Below are positions 1 through 8,300 of a stretch of 64,000 bases of DNA, piece after piece. The DNA is from Streptomyces indicus (lineage in GTDB: Bacteria > Actinomycetota > Actinomycetes > Streptomycetales > Streptomycetaceae). The position numbers and the translations under genes were made by a program. How positions within the stretch are numbered: position 1 is the first letter of the stretch; each line of letters opens with the position of its first letter. The notes under the pieces were generated by a model. The model had not been told where the DNA came from and searched no databases. It saw nothing but the letters and a program-made list of their open reading frames with translations. Where the stretch lies: positions 124,001 to 188,000 of the forward strand of contig NZ_FNFF01000002.1 of assembly GCF_900100315.1 (NCBI RefSeq), written 5' to 3'.

Positions 1-897
1 GGCCGCGTACTTCGCGCCCTTGAGCAGTCCCGCGAACTCGGTCTGCTGGAAGCAGGTCCCGGTGGAGACGCCGGTGGGCGCCTCCTTGGGCTTGTTCTCG
101 GAGTAGAGCACCTCGACCGGCGGGCTGGAGGCGTACGAGACCACGAGCGGCCGGTCGGCCTTGGCCTTCTTGCCGCCGGCCGAGCCGGAGAACTCCTCGT
201 TGTACGCCTGCTCCCAGCTGTCGACGACCTTGACGCCGTTGTCCTTCAGCTTGGACCAGTAGTCCTGCCACCCGTCGTCGCCGTACTGGGCGGCGGTCCC
301 GAGCAGGAAGCCGAGCCCGGGTGAAGAGGTCGCCGCGTTCTCCGTCACCAGCAGATCCTTGTACGCGGGCTTGACCAGATCATCAAACGACTGCGGCGGC
401 GCGAGCTTCTCCTTCTCGAAGTACGCCTTGTCGTAGTTGACGCAGATGTCGCCGGTGTCGACCGGCGTCACGCGGTGCTCGCCCTGGTCGAGCTGGAGCG
501 CGGCGGGGACCTTGTCCAGGCCCTTGGCCTCGTAGGACTCGAAGATCCCGTTGTCGAGGGCGCGCGAGAGCAGGGTGTTGTCCACGCCGAAGAAGACATC
601 GCCCTGCGGGTTGCCCTTGGACAGGACGGCCTTGTTGACGGCCGACCCCGCGTCCCCGCTCTTGAGGACCTGGACCTTGTAGCCGCTCTCCTTCTCGAAC
701 GCGGCGAGCACGTCCTTCGAGGCGTTGAAGGAGTCATGGCTGACGAGGGTGACGGTCTTGGAACCGCCACCGGAGCCCGTGTCCGAGCCGGACGAGGACG
801 AACCGGAGTCGCTGCCGCACGCGGCGAGCGCGACCATGCCGAGGCCGGTGGCCACGGCGGTGATCACATACTTGTTGCTCTTACGGGTGGTGCTCAC
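1..897 (-). CDS. Thiamine ABC transporter substrate-binding lipoprotein (C-terminus cut by window edge)
   Basis: Periplasmic-binding-type lipoprotein that should capture thiamine outside the membrane for an ABC importer. The frame starts at GTG 897, five bases after an AGGAGG ribosome site, and is still open at base 1 after 299 codons. The N-terminus has a basic stretch, a hydrophobic segment and the lipobox LAAC, followed by a Ser/Gly-rich linker. The body (SHDSFNASKDVLAAFEKESG, GDVFFGVDNTLLSRALDNG, PVDTGDICVNYDK) matches the thiamine-binding ThiB/TbpA family. The TPP riboswitch directly upstream supports thiamine over iron or other ligands. Permease and ATPase genes would be expected to follow beyond the left edge. 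Confidence 0.88.
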   Translation of the reverse strand, partial: MSTTRKSNKYVITAVATGLGMVALAACGSDSGSSSSGSDTGSGGGSKTVTLVSHDSFNASKDVLAAFEKESGYKVQVLKSGDAGSAVNKAVLSKGNPQGDVFFGVDNTLLSRALDNGIFESYEAKGLDKVPAALQLDQGEHRVTPVDTGDICVNYDKAYFEKEKLAPPQSFDDLVKPAYKDLLVTENAATSSPGLGFLLGTAAQYGDDGWQDYWSKLKDNGVKVVDSWEQAYNEEFSGSAGGKKAKADRPLVVSYASSPPVEVLYSENKPKEAPTGVSTGTCFQQTEFAGLLKGAKYAA

Positions 898-904
898 TGA
901 TTCC

Positions 905-922
905 TCCTGGAAGTGACCAGGA
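905..922 (-). promoter_or_regulatory. Hairpin that can mask the ribosome binding site
   Basis: On the minus strand TCCTGG and CCAGGA (arms 917-922 and 905-910, six-base loop) can pair. The proximal arm covers most of the AGGAGG ribosome site at 903-908. This is a plausible translational output stage for the riboswitch upstream. The pairing is seen in the sequence; the role is inferred. Confidence 0.45.
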
Positions 923-931
923 AGAGACGCG

Positions 932-970
932 GCCCTGCCCCGAAGCCGATGATCGACTTCAGGGCAGGGC
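932..970 (-). terminator. Strong hairpin between TPP aptamer and start codon
   Basis: A 14-bp stem (GCCCTGCCC plus TGAAG pairing with CTTCG plus GGGCAGGGC, one T-G pair) lies between the aptamer and the gene. No T-run follows it on the minus strand, so it may be an expression-platform stem or a Rho-type or attenuator structure rather than a classical terminator. Confidence 0.5.
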
Positions 971-987
971 GCAACAGCTCGAGTGGT

Positions 988-1096
988 GACCGAACTTCCT
1001 ACCCAGAATGACCTGGGCGAGGTTCAGAGGGTCTGCGGCGGCCCGGGCTCGTGCCCTGCGGCGTCCGCACTCTCAGCGCTGTGGCGCTCCCCTGTC
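988..1096 (-). promoter_or_regulatory. TPP riboswitch (THI element)
   Basis: Read on the minus strand, the sequence contains the hallmark blocks of a thiamine pyrophosphate aptamer in order: AGGGGAGCG, then GCTGAGAGTGCGG, then ACCCTCTGAACCT, then CCAGGTCATTCTGGGTAGGA. The spacing and the conserved CTGAGA and ACCC..TGAACCT cores are intact. It sits about 100 bases before the thiamine-binding lipoprotein gene, so thiamine pyrophosphate is expected to turn that transporter off. Confidence 0.93.
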
Positions 1097-1156
1097 GGAA
1101 TATGCAGTTGGTTTTCAGCCAGGCTACCTGCTGGCAACCGGACGTCCGTACGAGTC

Positions 1157-2263
1157 TCAGCGCTCGGACGCGGCCAGCTGACCGCAGGCCCCGTCGATCT
1201 CCTGACCCCGGGTGTCCCGAATCGTCACCGGCACACCATGGGCGGCGATCGCCTCGACGAAGGCCTTCTCGTCCTCGGGCCGCGAGGCGGTCCACTTGGA
1301 GCCCGGCGTCGGGTTCAGCGGAATGAGGTTCACATGGACCCGCTTGCCCTTGAGCAGCCGCCCGAGCCGGTCACCGCGCCACGCCTGGTCGTTGATGTCC
1401 CGGATGAGCGCGTACTCGATGGAGATCCGCCGCCCGGACTTCTCCGCGTACTCCCACGCGGCGTCGAGCACCTCGCGCACCTTCCACCGCGTATTGACCG
1501 GTACGAGGGTGTCGCGCAGCTCGTCGTCCGGGGCGTGCAGCGACACCGCGAGCCGGCACTTGAACCCCTCGTCGGCGAACCGCAGCATCGCGGGCACGAG
1601 CCCGACCGTCGACACGGTGATCCCGCGCTGGCTCAGCCCGAGCCCGTCCGGCTCGGGATCGGTCAAACGCCGAATCGCCCCGACCACCCGGTTGTAATTG
1701 GCGAGAGGCTCCCCCATGCCCATGAACACGATGTTGGAAAGCCGCGCCGGACCACCGGGCACCTCACCGTCGCGCAGCGCGCGCATGCCGTCCACGATCT
1801 GGTGCACGATCTCGGCGGTCGACAGATTCCGGTCGAGCCCGGCCTGCCCGGTCGCACAGAACGGACAGTTCATCCCGCACCCGGCCTGCGACGAGATGCA
1901 CATGGTGACCCGATCCGGGTACCGCATGAGCACGGACTCGACGAGCGTCCCGTCGTGCAGCTTCCACAGAGTCTTGCGGGTGGTGTCCTGGTCGGTCGAC
2001 AGATGCCGCACGACCGTCATCAGCTCGGGAAGCAGCGCCTCCTGGAGCTTGCCGCGCGCGGCGGCCGGGATGTCGGTCCACTCGGCGGGGTCATGGGCGT
2101 ACCGCGCGAAGTAGTGCTGCGACAGCTGCTTCGCACGAAACGGCTTCTCCCCGACCGCGGCAACCGCCTCCTTGCGCTCGGCAGGCGTGAGATCGGCAAG
2201 GTGCCGCGGCGGCTTCTTGGCTCCGCGGGGGGCTACGAAAGTGAGTTCTCCGGGCTTAGGCAT
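1157..2263 (-). CDS. rlmN: 23S rRNA (adenine-2503-C2) methyltransferase RlmN
   Basis: Radical-SAM enzyme that methylates C2 of A2503 in 23S rRNA and A37 of some tRNAs. At 368 residues it has the usual family length. The radical-SAM cluster motif CGMNCPFC gives cysteines at about 129, 133 and 136. The SAM-binding GMGEPLANY segment follows, and the methyl-carrying cysteine lies in [10 protein letters not shown] near the C-terminus. The start at MPKPGELTF (ATG 2263) was preferred over an open extension to 2326 because the extra residues do not look like the family. It is transcribed toward the thiamine transporter; the 170 bases upstream hold nothing recognised. Confidence 0.96.
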   Translation of the reverse strand: MPKPGELTFVAPRGAKKPPRHLADLTPAERKEAVAAVGEKPFRAKQLSQHYFARYAHDPAEWTDIPAAARGKLQEALLPELMTVVRHLSTDQDTTRKTLWKLHDGTLVESVLMRYPDRVTMCISSQAGCGMNCPFCATGQAGLDRNLSTAEIVHQIVDGMRALRDGEVPGGPARLSNIVFMGMGEPLANYNRVVGAIRRLTDPEPDGLGLSQRGITVSTVGLVPAMLRFADEGFKCRLAVSLHAPDDELRDTLVPVNTRWKVREVLDAAWEYAEKSGRRISIEYALIRDINDQAWRGDRLGRLLKGKRVHVNLIPLNPTPGSKWTASRPEDEKAFVEAIAAHGVPVTIRDTRGQEIDGACGQLAASER

Positions 2264-2433
2264 GGCTGTACCAGTGTCGCAGATCATCTCCGGGAGCCCA
2301 GGCCAGAGCGGGGTGTGGGTGGTCACCCGTGGGTGCCGACTGTCAGCGCTGGTCGGCCTCGGACGGCCCAGGGACGGCCCGGGGCTCAGTCAGCCCCCGA
2401 CCGGCCGTGCCCAGGTAGCTGCGCCACCGACCG

Positions 2434-3060
2434 TCACTGCAGCTTCACGGGAGCGACCGGGAGCTGTTCCTTGTAATGCCATGTGAAGGTGCGGTCAGGT
2501 TCGAGGTGGGCGTCCCCCCAGTGGATGGCGTGGATGCCGCTTTCGGCGTCGGCTGTGAGGAACACGCAGACCAGCGTGGTGGAAGCTCCCAGTTCCTCGA
2601 ACCCTTCGCGCAACCCCAGGTACTCCTCGGTCGCCAGGTCCTCGTCGACGTCGAACAAGCCTTCCGGAGGCTGCGGCCCGTGCGCCCGGAAAAGCCGGTG
2701 CCGAGTGGGCGACGTGTTGGCCGGCAACCGGGCTCGATCCAGAGGCCTCTGCCTGTCCGCGTACCGGAACGGAAACAGTGCGTGATCGTTGATCACCGCA
2801 TACTCGTATCCGCGCACGTCTCGCACGGCTTCTCCCAGCTCACGCGCCGTCTCCGCCAGGTTCTCGCGGACCAGCCCTGCAAGGGCGACGCCATAGGGAC
2901 TCCGCTTCTTCAGCCCCACAGCAAGGTGCGCGGCATGAGCCTTCCCATGTGCCTTGGCCAGCTGCTCAGGGACCGCAGCTGCAAGCGCGCCAGCGTGCCG
3001 CCCAAACCGCTCGACGGCCCAGGCCGACGGCCCTGCCGGATAGCCACCCAACACCGACAT
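2434..3060 (-). CDS. Hypothetical protein, 208 aa
   Basis: Not recognised. The start MSVLGGYP at ATG 3060 is chosen because GGAGGGGAGC lies just upstream; the frame stays open to 3189. The protein appears soluble, with an Ala-rich helical N-terminal half and an acidic middle (FDVDEDLATEEYLGLREGFEELG). Its C-terminal half is aromatic-rich and ends GIHAIHWGDAHLEPDRTF. There is no signal peptide or membrane segment. It sits between rlmN and an HNH-like gene in a patch that interrupts otherwise conserved core gene order, so it is probably accessory. Its codon use is high-GC, so the frame is credible even though the function is unknown. Confidence 0.7.
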   Translation of the reverse strand: MSVLGGYPAGPSAWAVERFGRHAGALAAAVPEQLAKAHGKAHAAHLAVGLKKRSPYGVALAGLVRENLAETARELGEAVRDVRGYEYAVINDHALFPFRYADRQRPLDRARLPANTSPTRHRLFRAHGPQPPEGLFDVDEDLATEEYLGLREGFEELGASTTLVCVFLTADAESGIHAIHWGDAHLEPDRTFTWHYKEQLPVAPVKLQ

Positions 3061-3562
3061 GCAGTGCTCCCCTCCCCCAGGTCCCGCCTCTGAACTGTGT
3101 GACACGGAAACGAAGGGGCGCACAAGGGAGCGATCTGGCCAGGGCACGACCGCAAACGCTCGCTTCACAGGACAGCCACAACTGATCAACGGCGGCCGCG
3201 ACCTGCGGCCGTTTTGTCGGTCGAGGTCCTGATCTGCTGTCGAACTGTCGGCACCTGTCGACGTTGGTCACCATTGAGCGTCCTTCCACGGCCCGGGAGG
3301 GCGCTCGCGCGTTGGGGAGACAGCCGCCTTGTAAGTTCACTGTCGTCCCGGTGCCGTCACGTCCAGCACGACCACGGGTGGTCGTACATGACTGTCGGTT
3401 AGTGCAGCCATTCGGGGTCGTTGACATCAGCGTTGGATGCCAGCGGGGACTGTGGCGCCTTAGCACATCGTGGCCAGGTTCGGCTGCATCGTCTGCTCGA
3501 TGTCAGTGCCTTCTGCCATGCTCGGCAGTGTCATATCAAGACCCGTAACCCAGGGGGGGGCT
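3061..3562. other. 502-base gap inside accessory patch
   Basis: No credible gene was found. The only clear structure is the plus-strand terminator at 3193-3215. Base composition falls toward the HNH-like gene on the right, and no promoter is convincing. The gap may hold debris from lost genes. Confidence 0.5.
3193..3215 (+). terminator. Rho-independent terminator without an upstream gene
   Basis: CGGCCGC, loop GACCT, GCGGCCG, followed by TTTT. The T-run gives plus-strand polarity, yet the nearest gene to the left (2434-3060) is on the minus strand. It may be the relic of a deleted plus-strand gene or may insulate the HNH-like gene. Confidence 0.65.
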
Positions 3563-4552
3563 GTGGCGAAGAAGACGCGGCCGGAAACGCGGAAAAAGAA
3601 GCAGCGAGAAGGCGTAGCGATCTATCATGACATGAAGGTATACGAAAACTTCGAACGCTGCGCCATTCGGATTTTCGAGTGCATTAAGCAAGCAGAAAAG
3701 AGTTCACCCGGCGCCCCGCGTTCTCTCTACATCGACATCCAGGGGCACAGGAATGAGGCTGGCGGGTTTGATCATGACGCGTTTGAATTGATCAAGGACT
3801 TTGCACTCGGATTCCTCGGGGATTACCTAACGGAGATTCACACTCCGCTCTACCATGTCCGGAATCCGGGTAAGCAACGCAATGACATCCCGGAGGTCTT
3901 GCAGATCAACCATCCGGATGATGGCAGCAAGTACGGGTACGACGCTGGATCCTTAGGCATCCAGCCTCGCGAGAAGAAACCGGTCACCCGGAAGACGGCA
4001 CCAACGGTTCGGGCGATTGCTGACTACCTAGGCCTAGAGGAAGCCGCCTGCTTGGTGTGCTGGCGCAAGCCTGTGGAGCGGGCACACGTAGTACCCAGCT
4101 CATTGGGAGGCTCCATGGATGTCAGGAACTTCGCACTACTATGCTCCGAGCATCACGCCGAGGCCCCAGATGTGGCAGATGCGGAGAGCTTCTGGGCCTG
4201 GATTGACTACGCCGAACTCAGAGACAGTCCCGACAAGTGGGCAAACGCCTCTGACGAAGTAAAAGACTTCCTCCGAAAGCATAATATCCAGATAGGGAAG
4301 GAGACTCGCGAGTCTCTGCCTTTTTTCTCCGCCGTGAAGGGCGAACTGAAGTCACTCTACGGATGGACGGATAACGATCTAAAGAAGGCCGATTGGCTGG
4401 AGCTCATGGATGAGTTCCATCGCGTCCTGGACACTGCGACGGGACGACACTTCTCAATCGACAAAAAGGCCTCCACGTACGCCTGGGCCTACGACATCGC
4501 TCTGCGGAGAATTAGGGGAACCAGCAGCTCCGTCATACGTGAGAGCCCATGA
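3563..4552 (+). CDS. HNH-nuclease-like protein, low-GC, with TTA codon
   Basis: A 329-residue protein. The start is GTG 3563, preceded by a run of eight G residues that can serve as ribosome site; an upstream ATG at 3470 reads unlikely sequence. Residues 163-198 form an HNH/zinc-finger fold: CLVC (C163, C166), AHVVPSSLGG (H175), RNFALLC (N189, C194), EHH (H197, H198). The basic N-terminus (KKTRPETRKKK) and a 130-residue domain before the HNH are unrecognised. Its base composition is clearly lower in GC than its neighbours, and TTA at 3953-3955 would make translation depend on the bldA tRNA. Likely horizontally acquired. It could be a mobile-element nuclease or a defence effector; the target is unknown. 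Confidence 0.75.
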   Translation: MAKKTRPETRKKKQREGVAIYHDMKVYENFERCAIRIFECIKQAEKSSPGAPRSLYIDIQGHRNEAGGFDHDAFELIKDFALGFLGDYLTEIHTPLYHVRNPGKQRNDIPEVLQINHPDDGSKYGYDAGSLGIQPREKKPVTRKTAPTVRAIADYLGLEEAACLVCWRKPVERAHVVPSSLGGSMDVRNFALLCSEHHAEAPDVADAESFWAWIDYAELRDSPDKWANASDEVKDFLRKHNIQIGKETRESLPFFSAVKGELKSLYGWTDNDLKKADWLELMDEFHRVLDTATGRHFSIDKKASTYAWAYDIALRRIRGTSSSVIRESP

Positions 4553-4953
4553 CGAAGGTCGGCGGAGCGGCTTTGGGCTGGAGCTGCTTTGGGGCGAGTG
4601 ATCTTGGCCCCGTAAGCCTCCGGCGAGTCGGGCAGCCTGTTGACCTGCCCGTTAAAGCACGACGCTGGGGCCAAGATCTTAGAGGCTCGCGCCAAAGTGG
4701 CTGCCTAAAGTCGCGAAGCCGACCGCCTCAGCCACAGCGGGTGTCCCCACCTCATACCCACACACGCAAGCGCGCCGCCGTGCGCGGGCTCTTGATGAAA
4801 TTGAAGACCGCGCCCGGTTGGAACAGACGCGGCCCGAACGATTCGAAGGAATCGAAGCCATGTCGAATCGATCTGCCTCAATCCTGACAGGAGACCGGGC
4901 ACCCGCGAACGAGCGTCTGCGGGCGTCCACGGCCGCTCGCCCCGGAGAACACA
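4553..4953. other. Debris between HNH-like gene and truncated GDPD
   Basis: Contains the nested stem-loop at 4600-4678. It also contains an open stretch without a good start at roughly 4740-4935 (plus strand) that reads ARALDEIEDRARLEQTRPER and later ILTGDRAPANERLR. That reading looks protein-like but is unassigned, and it ends in a different frame from the glycerophosphodiesterase that follows. Best explained as the tail of a lost gene fused at a rearrangement joint. Confidence 0.45.
4600..4678. repeat. Nested inverted repeats after the HNH-like gene
   Basis: Outer arms GATCTTGGCCCC (4600-4611) and GGGGCCAAGATC (4667-4678) are perfect 12-bp inverted repeats. Between them lies a second hairpin, CGGGCAG (4629-4635) with CTGCCCG (4645-4651). 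The element starts 47 bases after the stop of the HNH-like gene. It could be a terminator, a structured RNA or a recombination site; the sequence alone does not decide. Confidence 0.55.
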
Positions 4954-5616
4954 ATGGCCTCCCTGGAGCTGGCGGCTGACCGCGGGGCGGACTGGGTCGA
5001 GACCGATGTGCAGATCACCAAGGACGGCGTGCCGGTGCTCATGCACGACGACACGGTGGACCGTACGACCAACGGCACCGGGCGCGTGGACGAACTCACC
5101 GCCGCGCAGATCGCCGAGCTCACCGTGGACGGCGGCGGCCGCGTCCCCACGCTGGCCGAGCTGCTGGCTTCCCTGAAGACGAGGACCCCCCGGCTCCTGC
5201 TGGAGGTGAAGGGGCCCCAGACGTCGGCGGCGGTCGACAAGGTGCTCGAACTCGTCGCCAACGCGGGGATGAGCGAACGCACGATGCTTCAGTCCTTCGA
5301 CGAGAACATCGTGCGGGCCGCGGCCACCTCCCCCTGGCAGACCAAGGTCGCGCTGCTCCGCTCCACACTCGACGCGGATCCCGTCGCGACGGCCCGCGCG
5401 CTCGACGTGGACGCCTACGCGGCGAAGGCCGGCGCGCTCGCGACCCGGCCCTCGGCCGTGGCGGACCTCAAGAAGGCCGGCTTCGAGGTGTTCACCTGGA
5501 CCGTCAACAGCGAGAGCGAATGGCAGAACGTGGCCTCGTGGGGCGTGAGCGGCGTCATCACCGACCGCTTCGACCAGTTCCTTCAGTGGCGGTCGGCGCA
5601 CTGCATCGAGATGTGA
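4954..5616 (+). pseudogene. Glycerophosphodiester phosphodiesterase, 5'-truncated
   Basis: Remnant of a GDPD-family enzyme, which cleaves glycerophosphodiesters to glycerol-3-phosphate and an alcohol. From PENTMASLE onward the fold is well kept: WVETDVQITKDG, VPVLMHDDTVDR, LLLEVKGPQ, FTWTVN, GVITDRF. The family begins with a HRG motif carrying a catalytic histidine just before PENT, preceded here by a signal peptide. That part is missing: upstream of PENT the frame reads unrelated residues and closes at a stop near 4890. The coordinates use the first in-frame ATG. Loss of the catalytic His/Arg makes activity unlikely. The break marks the right edge of the accessory patch. Confidence 0.75.
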
Positions 5617-5662
5617 CGCTCAGGGCCGCGGCAGGCAGGGCCGTGCGCCGTGAGATCCCGCT

Positions 5663-6115
5663 CTACCGCCGCACGCTGCGCGCCAGCCAAGGGGACAGCG
5701 CCACCACGATCAGCTCCTTGTACGTCTCGTCCCCCGGCAGCGGCACCACGAGCCACTCCCCGGGCGGGAAGAAGCGTCCCTTCACGTACGCGAGGCCGCC
5801 GTACACGGACCGCAGGAAGGCCGGCACCGCATCCCGGGGGACGTCGTGGAACTCCACGCCGTCGATGACGATCTTCGCGTCGTCCTCGGGGTAGAGGCGG
5901 ATGTCGACCACTGGGGAGCCGCCCAGCTCCACGTAGGCCTCGTGCGGCAGCGAGCCGTCCGGGTCGAGGACCACGAACGCCCCGGCCGACGTCCGCCGCG
6001 AGGTCTGGTCCGCGCCGATGTCGTCGGTGACGGATATCTCCCGGTTCTCCTGCTCGGCAATCTCACGGATCGCGGCGACGGCGGACTCGGTGGTCGGGAG
6101 GTGCGGGTGCGGCAT
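5663..6115 (-). CDS. Conserved hypothetical protein, 150 aa
   Basis: Unrecognised small soluble protein. ATG 6115 starts MPHPHLPTTE; the frame is open upstream, but the sequence above reads through a terminator hairpin. It has an acidic N-terminal helix (REIAEQENREI), then a beta-rich body with FVVLDPDGSLPHEAYVELGG, VDIRLYPEDDAKIVIDGVEF and a hydrophobic C-terminus. There is no signal peptide. It converges with the truncated glycerophosphodiesterase and is separated from cdsA by the perfect hairpin at 6165-6210, so it is its own transcription unit. No function is proposed. Confidence 0.75.
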   Translation of the reverse strand: MPHPHLPTTESAVAAIREIAEQENREISVTDDIGADQTSRRTSAGAFVVLDPDGSLPHEAYVELGGSPVVDIRLYPEDDAKIVIDGVEFHDVPRDAVPAFLRSVYGGLAYVKGRFFPPGEWLVVPLPGDETYKELIVVALSPWLARSVRR

Positions 6116-6164
6116 GCCTGTGATCGTACGGAGAGGGGCCAGAGGGCTCCGGTCCGCTTGCCCA

Positions 6165-6210
6165 TACGGAGAGGGGCTCGCCCTTTCACCAGGGCGAGCC
6201 CCTCTCCGTA
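6165..6210. terminator. Perfect 19-bp hairpin after cdsA
   Basis: The arms at 6165-6183 and 6192-6210 are exact complements with loop TTTCACCA; the stem includes GAGAGGGGCTCGCCC. It terminates the frr-cdsA transcript (minus strand). Part of the left arm (TACGGAGAGGGGC) also occurs at 6127-6139, suggesting a small duplication. Confidence 0.85.
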
Positions 6211-6237
6211 AAGCTGGGGACGGCGGGGAAGCGCAGG

Positions 6238-7548
6238 TCAGCCCGACCCCACAAACACCACGAACAGCAGCCAGACCACCGGAGCCGTCGGCAGCAGCGA
6301 GTCCAGGCGGTCCATGATGCCGCCGTGACCGGGCAGTAGCGTGCCCATGTCCTTGATGCCGAGGTCGCGCTTGATCATCGACTCGCCGAGGTCGCCGAGC
6401 GTCGCGCTCGCCGCCACCGCGAGGCCGAGCAGCAGACCCTGCCACCAGGTGCCGTCGTCGATCAGGAACTGCATGCACAGCGCACCCGCGACCATCGCGA
6501 ACGAGACCGCGCCGAGCAGTCCTTCGCGGGTCTTGCCGGGGCTGATGCGCGGGGCGAGCTTGGTCTTGCCGAAGCGCCAGCCGACCGCGTACGCGCCCGT
6601 GTCGCTGACGACCGTGAGGAGCAGGAAGGTCAGGACGCGCTGCGGTCCGTCGTCCGCCGTGAGCATCAGGGCGACGAAGGTCGCGAGGAACGGTACGTAG
6701 AACGCGGCGAAGACGCCCGCCGTGACGTCCTTCAGATAGCCCTCGGGCGGCTCGGTCATCCGCCAGACAAGGACGGCGAGCGCGGTCAGGGCCATCGCGA
6801 CCCACGCGCCCTCGGCCCCGCGCACGTATCCGGCGACGACCATGGCCGCACCGCCGACGGCGAGCGGCACCAGCGGCGCCTTGATCTGCTTGCGCTCCTG
6901 CAGGCGCGCGGTGAGCTCCCACAGGCCGACCACGACGGCGACCGCTATGACGCCGACGAAGACCGCCTTGACGATGAAGAGCGACGCGATGATCACCGCG
7001 CCGAGTCCGACCCCGACTCCTATGGCCGCCCGCAGATCCCGCCCGGCCCGCTTCTTCTGCGGGGCGGTGGGAGGGACGGAGGCAGATGCGGCAGGAACAG
7101 CAGGAGCCGGAGCATCGACCGGCTCCTGCGGAAGGCCGTGCTGCTGAGCCCCGTTCTGCGGAAGGCCGTGTTGCGGAGCCCCGTTCTGCGGGAGCCCGTT
7201 CTGCGGCACACCCTGCGCCCCCGCCTGCGGCGCCGCATGGCGCGGCGGCTCGTAAGGCTCGCCCGAGGGCGAGGGGGCGGCGCTGGGCATGGGCTCCTGT
7301 GGCATCTCGTCGCGGAACAGGGGGCCGCTCAGGCGAGTGGCCCCCGTCCCGTACTGGTCCTGGTCCGCGCCGGCCGCCGTGTGCATCGCTGCGTCATCGG
7401 CTTCCGATACGACAGGCATGGGCCGGGTCTGCTGGACTTCCGGCTCATCGTAGGCAGGACCCGCCTCGGGGCGCCCCTGGACAGGGCCCATCTCGGGCGG
7501 TCCCCAATAGCCGGCCTGCGGCGGAGCCCCCCAGGAAGAGTCGTTCAT
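6238..7548 (-). CDS. cdsA: Phosphatidate cytidylyltransferase CdsA
   Basis: Integral membrane enzyme making CDP-diacylglycerol from phosphatidate and CTP, the precursor of phosphatidylglycerol, cardiolipin and phosphatidylinositol. Roughly the first 170 of 436 residues are a polar Gln/Pro/Ala-rich cytosolic extension containing a 10-residue repeat. The rest is a set of hydrophobic helices. The family signature is near the C-terminus: SMIKRDLGIKDMG followed by LPGHGGIMDRLDS. ATG 7548 overlaps the frr stop in a TGATG junction, so the two genes are translationally coupled. A strong hairpin follows the gene. Confidence 0.95.
   Translation of the reverse strand: MNDSSWGAPPQAGYWGPPEMGPVQGRPEAGPAYDEPEVQQTRPMPVVSEADDAAMHTAAGADQDQYGTGATRLSGPLFRDEMPQEPMPSAAPSPSGEPYEPPRHAAPQAGAQGVPQNGLPQNGAPQHGLPQNGAQQHGLPQEPVDAPAPAVPAASASVPPTAPQKKRAGRDLRAAIGVGVGLGAVIIASLFIVKAVFVGVIAVAVVVGLWELTARLQERKQIKAPLVPLAVGGAAMVVAGYVRGAEGAWVAMALTALAVLVWRMTEPPEGYLKDVTAGVFAAFYVPFLATFVALMLTADDGPQRVLTFLLLTVVSDTGAYAVGWRFGKTKLAPRISPGKTREGLLGAVSFAMVAGALCMQFLIDDGTWWQGLLLGLAVAASATLGDLGESMIKRDLGIKDMGTLLPGHGGIMDRLDSLLPTAPVVWLLFVVFVGSG
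7131..7190. repeat. Two 30-bp tandem units inside cdsA
   Basis: Units 7131-7160 and 7161-7190 differ at only a few bases. They encode the repeat LPQNGAPQHG / LPQNGAQQHG on the minus strand, in the disordered N-terminal extension of CdsA. Confidence 0.8.
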
Positions 7549-8105
7549 CAGACCTCGAGCAGCTCGGCTTCCTTGTGCTTGAGCAGCTCGTCCACCTGAG
7601 CGACGTACTTGGAGGTGGTGTCGTCGAGCTCCTTCTCGGCGCGACGGCCCTCGTCCTCGCCGACCTCGCCGTCCTTGACGGCCTTGTGGATGGCGTCGTT
7701 GGCCTTGCGGCGCACCGAGCGGATCGAGACCTTCGAGTCCTCGGCCTTGCCCTTGGCGACCTTGATGTACTCGCGGCGGCGCTCCTCGGTGAGCTCGGGG
7801 AAGACCACCCGGATGATGTTGCCGTCGTTGCTCGGGTTGACGCCCAGGTCCGAGTCGCGGATCGCCTGCTCGATGTTGCGCAGGGCGCTCTTGTCGAACG
7901 GGGTCACCACGGCCATACGCGGCTCGGGCACCGAGAACGACGCCAGCTGGTTGATCGGCGTCAGGGCACCGTAGTAGTCGGCCACGATCTTGTTGAACAT
8001 CGCCGGGTGCGCACGCCCGGTGCGGATCGCGGCGAAGTCCTCCTTGGCGACCAGGACGGCCTTCTCCATCTTCTCCTCGGCTTCGAGGAGGGTCTCTTCG
8101 ATCAC
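7548..8105 (-). CDS. frr: Ribosome recycling factor
   Basis: Splits post-termination ribosomes together with EF-G. At 185 residues it has the family length, with the conserved core [36 protein letters not shown] and SIRSVRRKA. The start is taken as GTG 8105 ([12 protein letters not shown]); an adjacent GTG at 8108 is possible, but AGGAG sits six bases before 8105. It lies between pyrH and cdsA, the conserved bacterial rpsB-tsf-pyrH-frr-cdsA order. Confidence 0.97.
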   Translation of the reverse strand: MIEETLLEAEEKMEKAVLVAKEDFAAIRTGRAHPAMFNKIVADYYGALTPINQLASFSVPEPRMAVVTPFDKSALRNIEQAIRDSDLGVNPSNDGNIIRVVFPELTEERRREYIKVAKGKAEDSKVSIRSVRRKANDAIHKAVKDGEVGEDEGRRAEKELDDTTSKYVAQVDELLKHKEAELLEV

Positions 8106-8300
8106 CACTTGCTCCTGCGTGTCTTGAGTGGCCCGGCATGCACGCGGCGGCCGGCTAGGTCCGTCTCTTTCCTGCACGGTGTCCGACCGGCAGGGCTTTG
8201 TCCATCCCCGTACCGTCGGCTCCGGACGGCACGGCTCCCGTACCCGTGGGAAACCGGGCGGGTGCGGACGCCGCACCGGAGCGTACGGGATGGCTCCCGG

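Noticed and set aside
4600..4678. Retron or tRNA-like reading of the nested stem-loop
   Set aside because: No reverse transcriptase gene is nearby, and the arms do not form a tRNA cloverleaf with a T-loop or CCA context.
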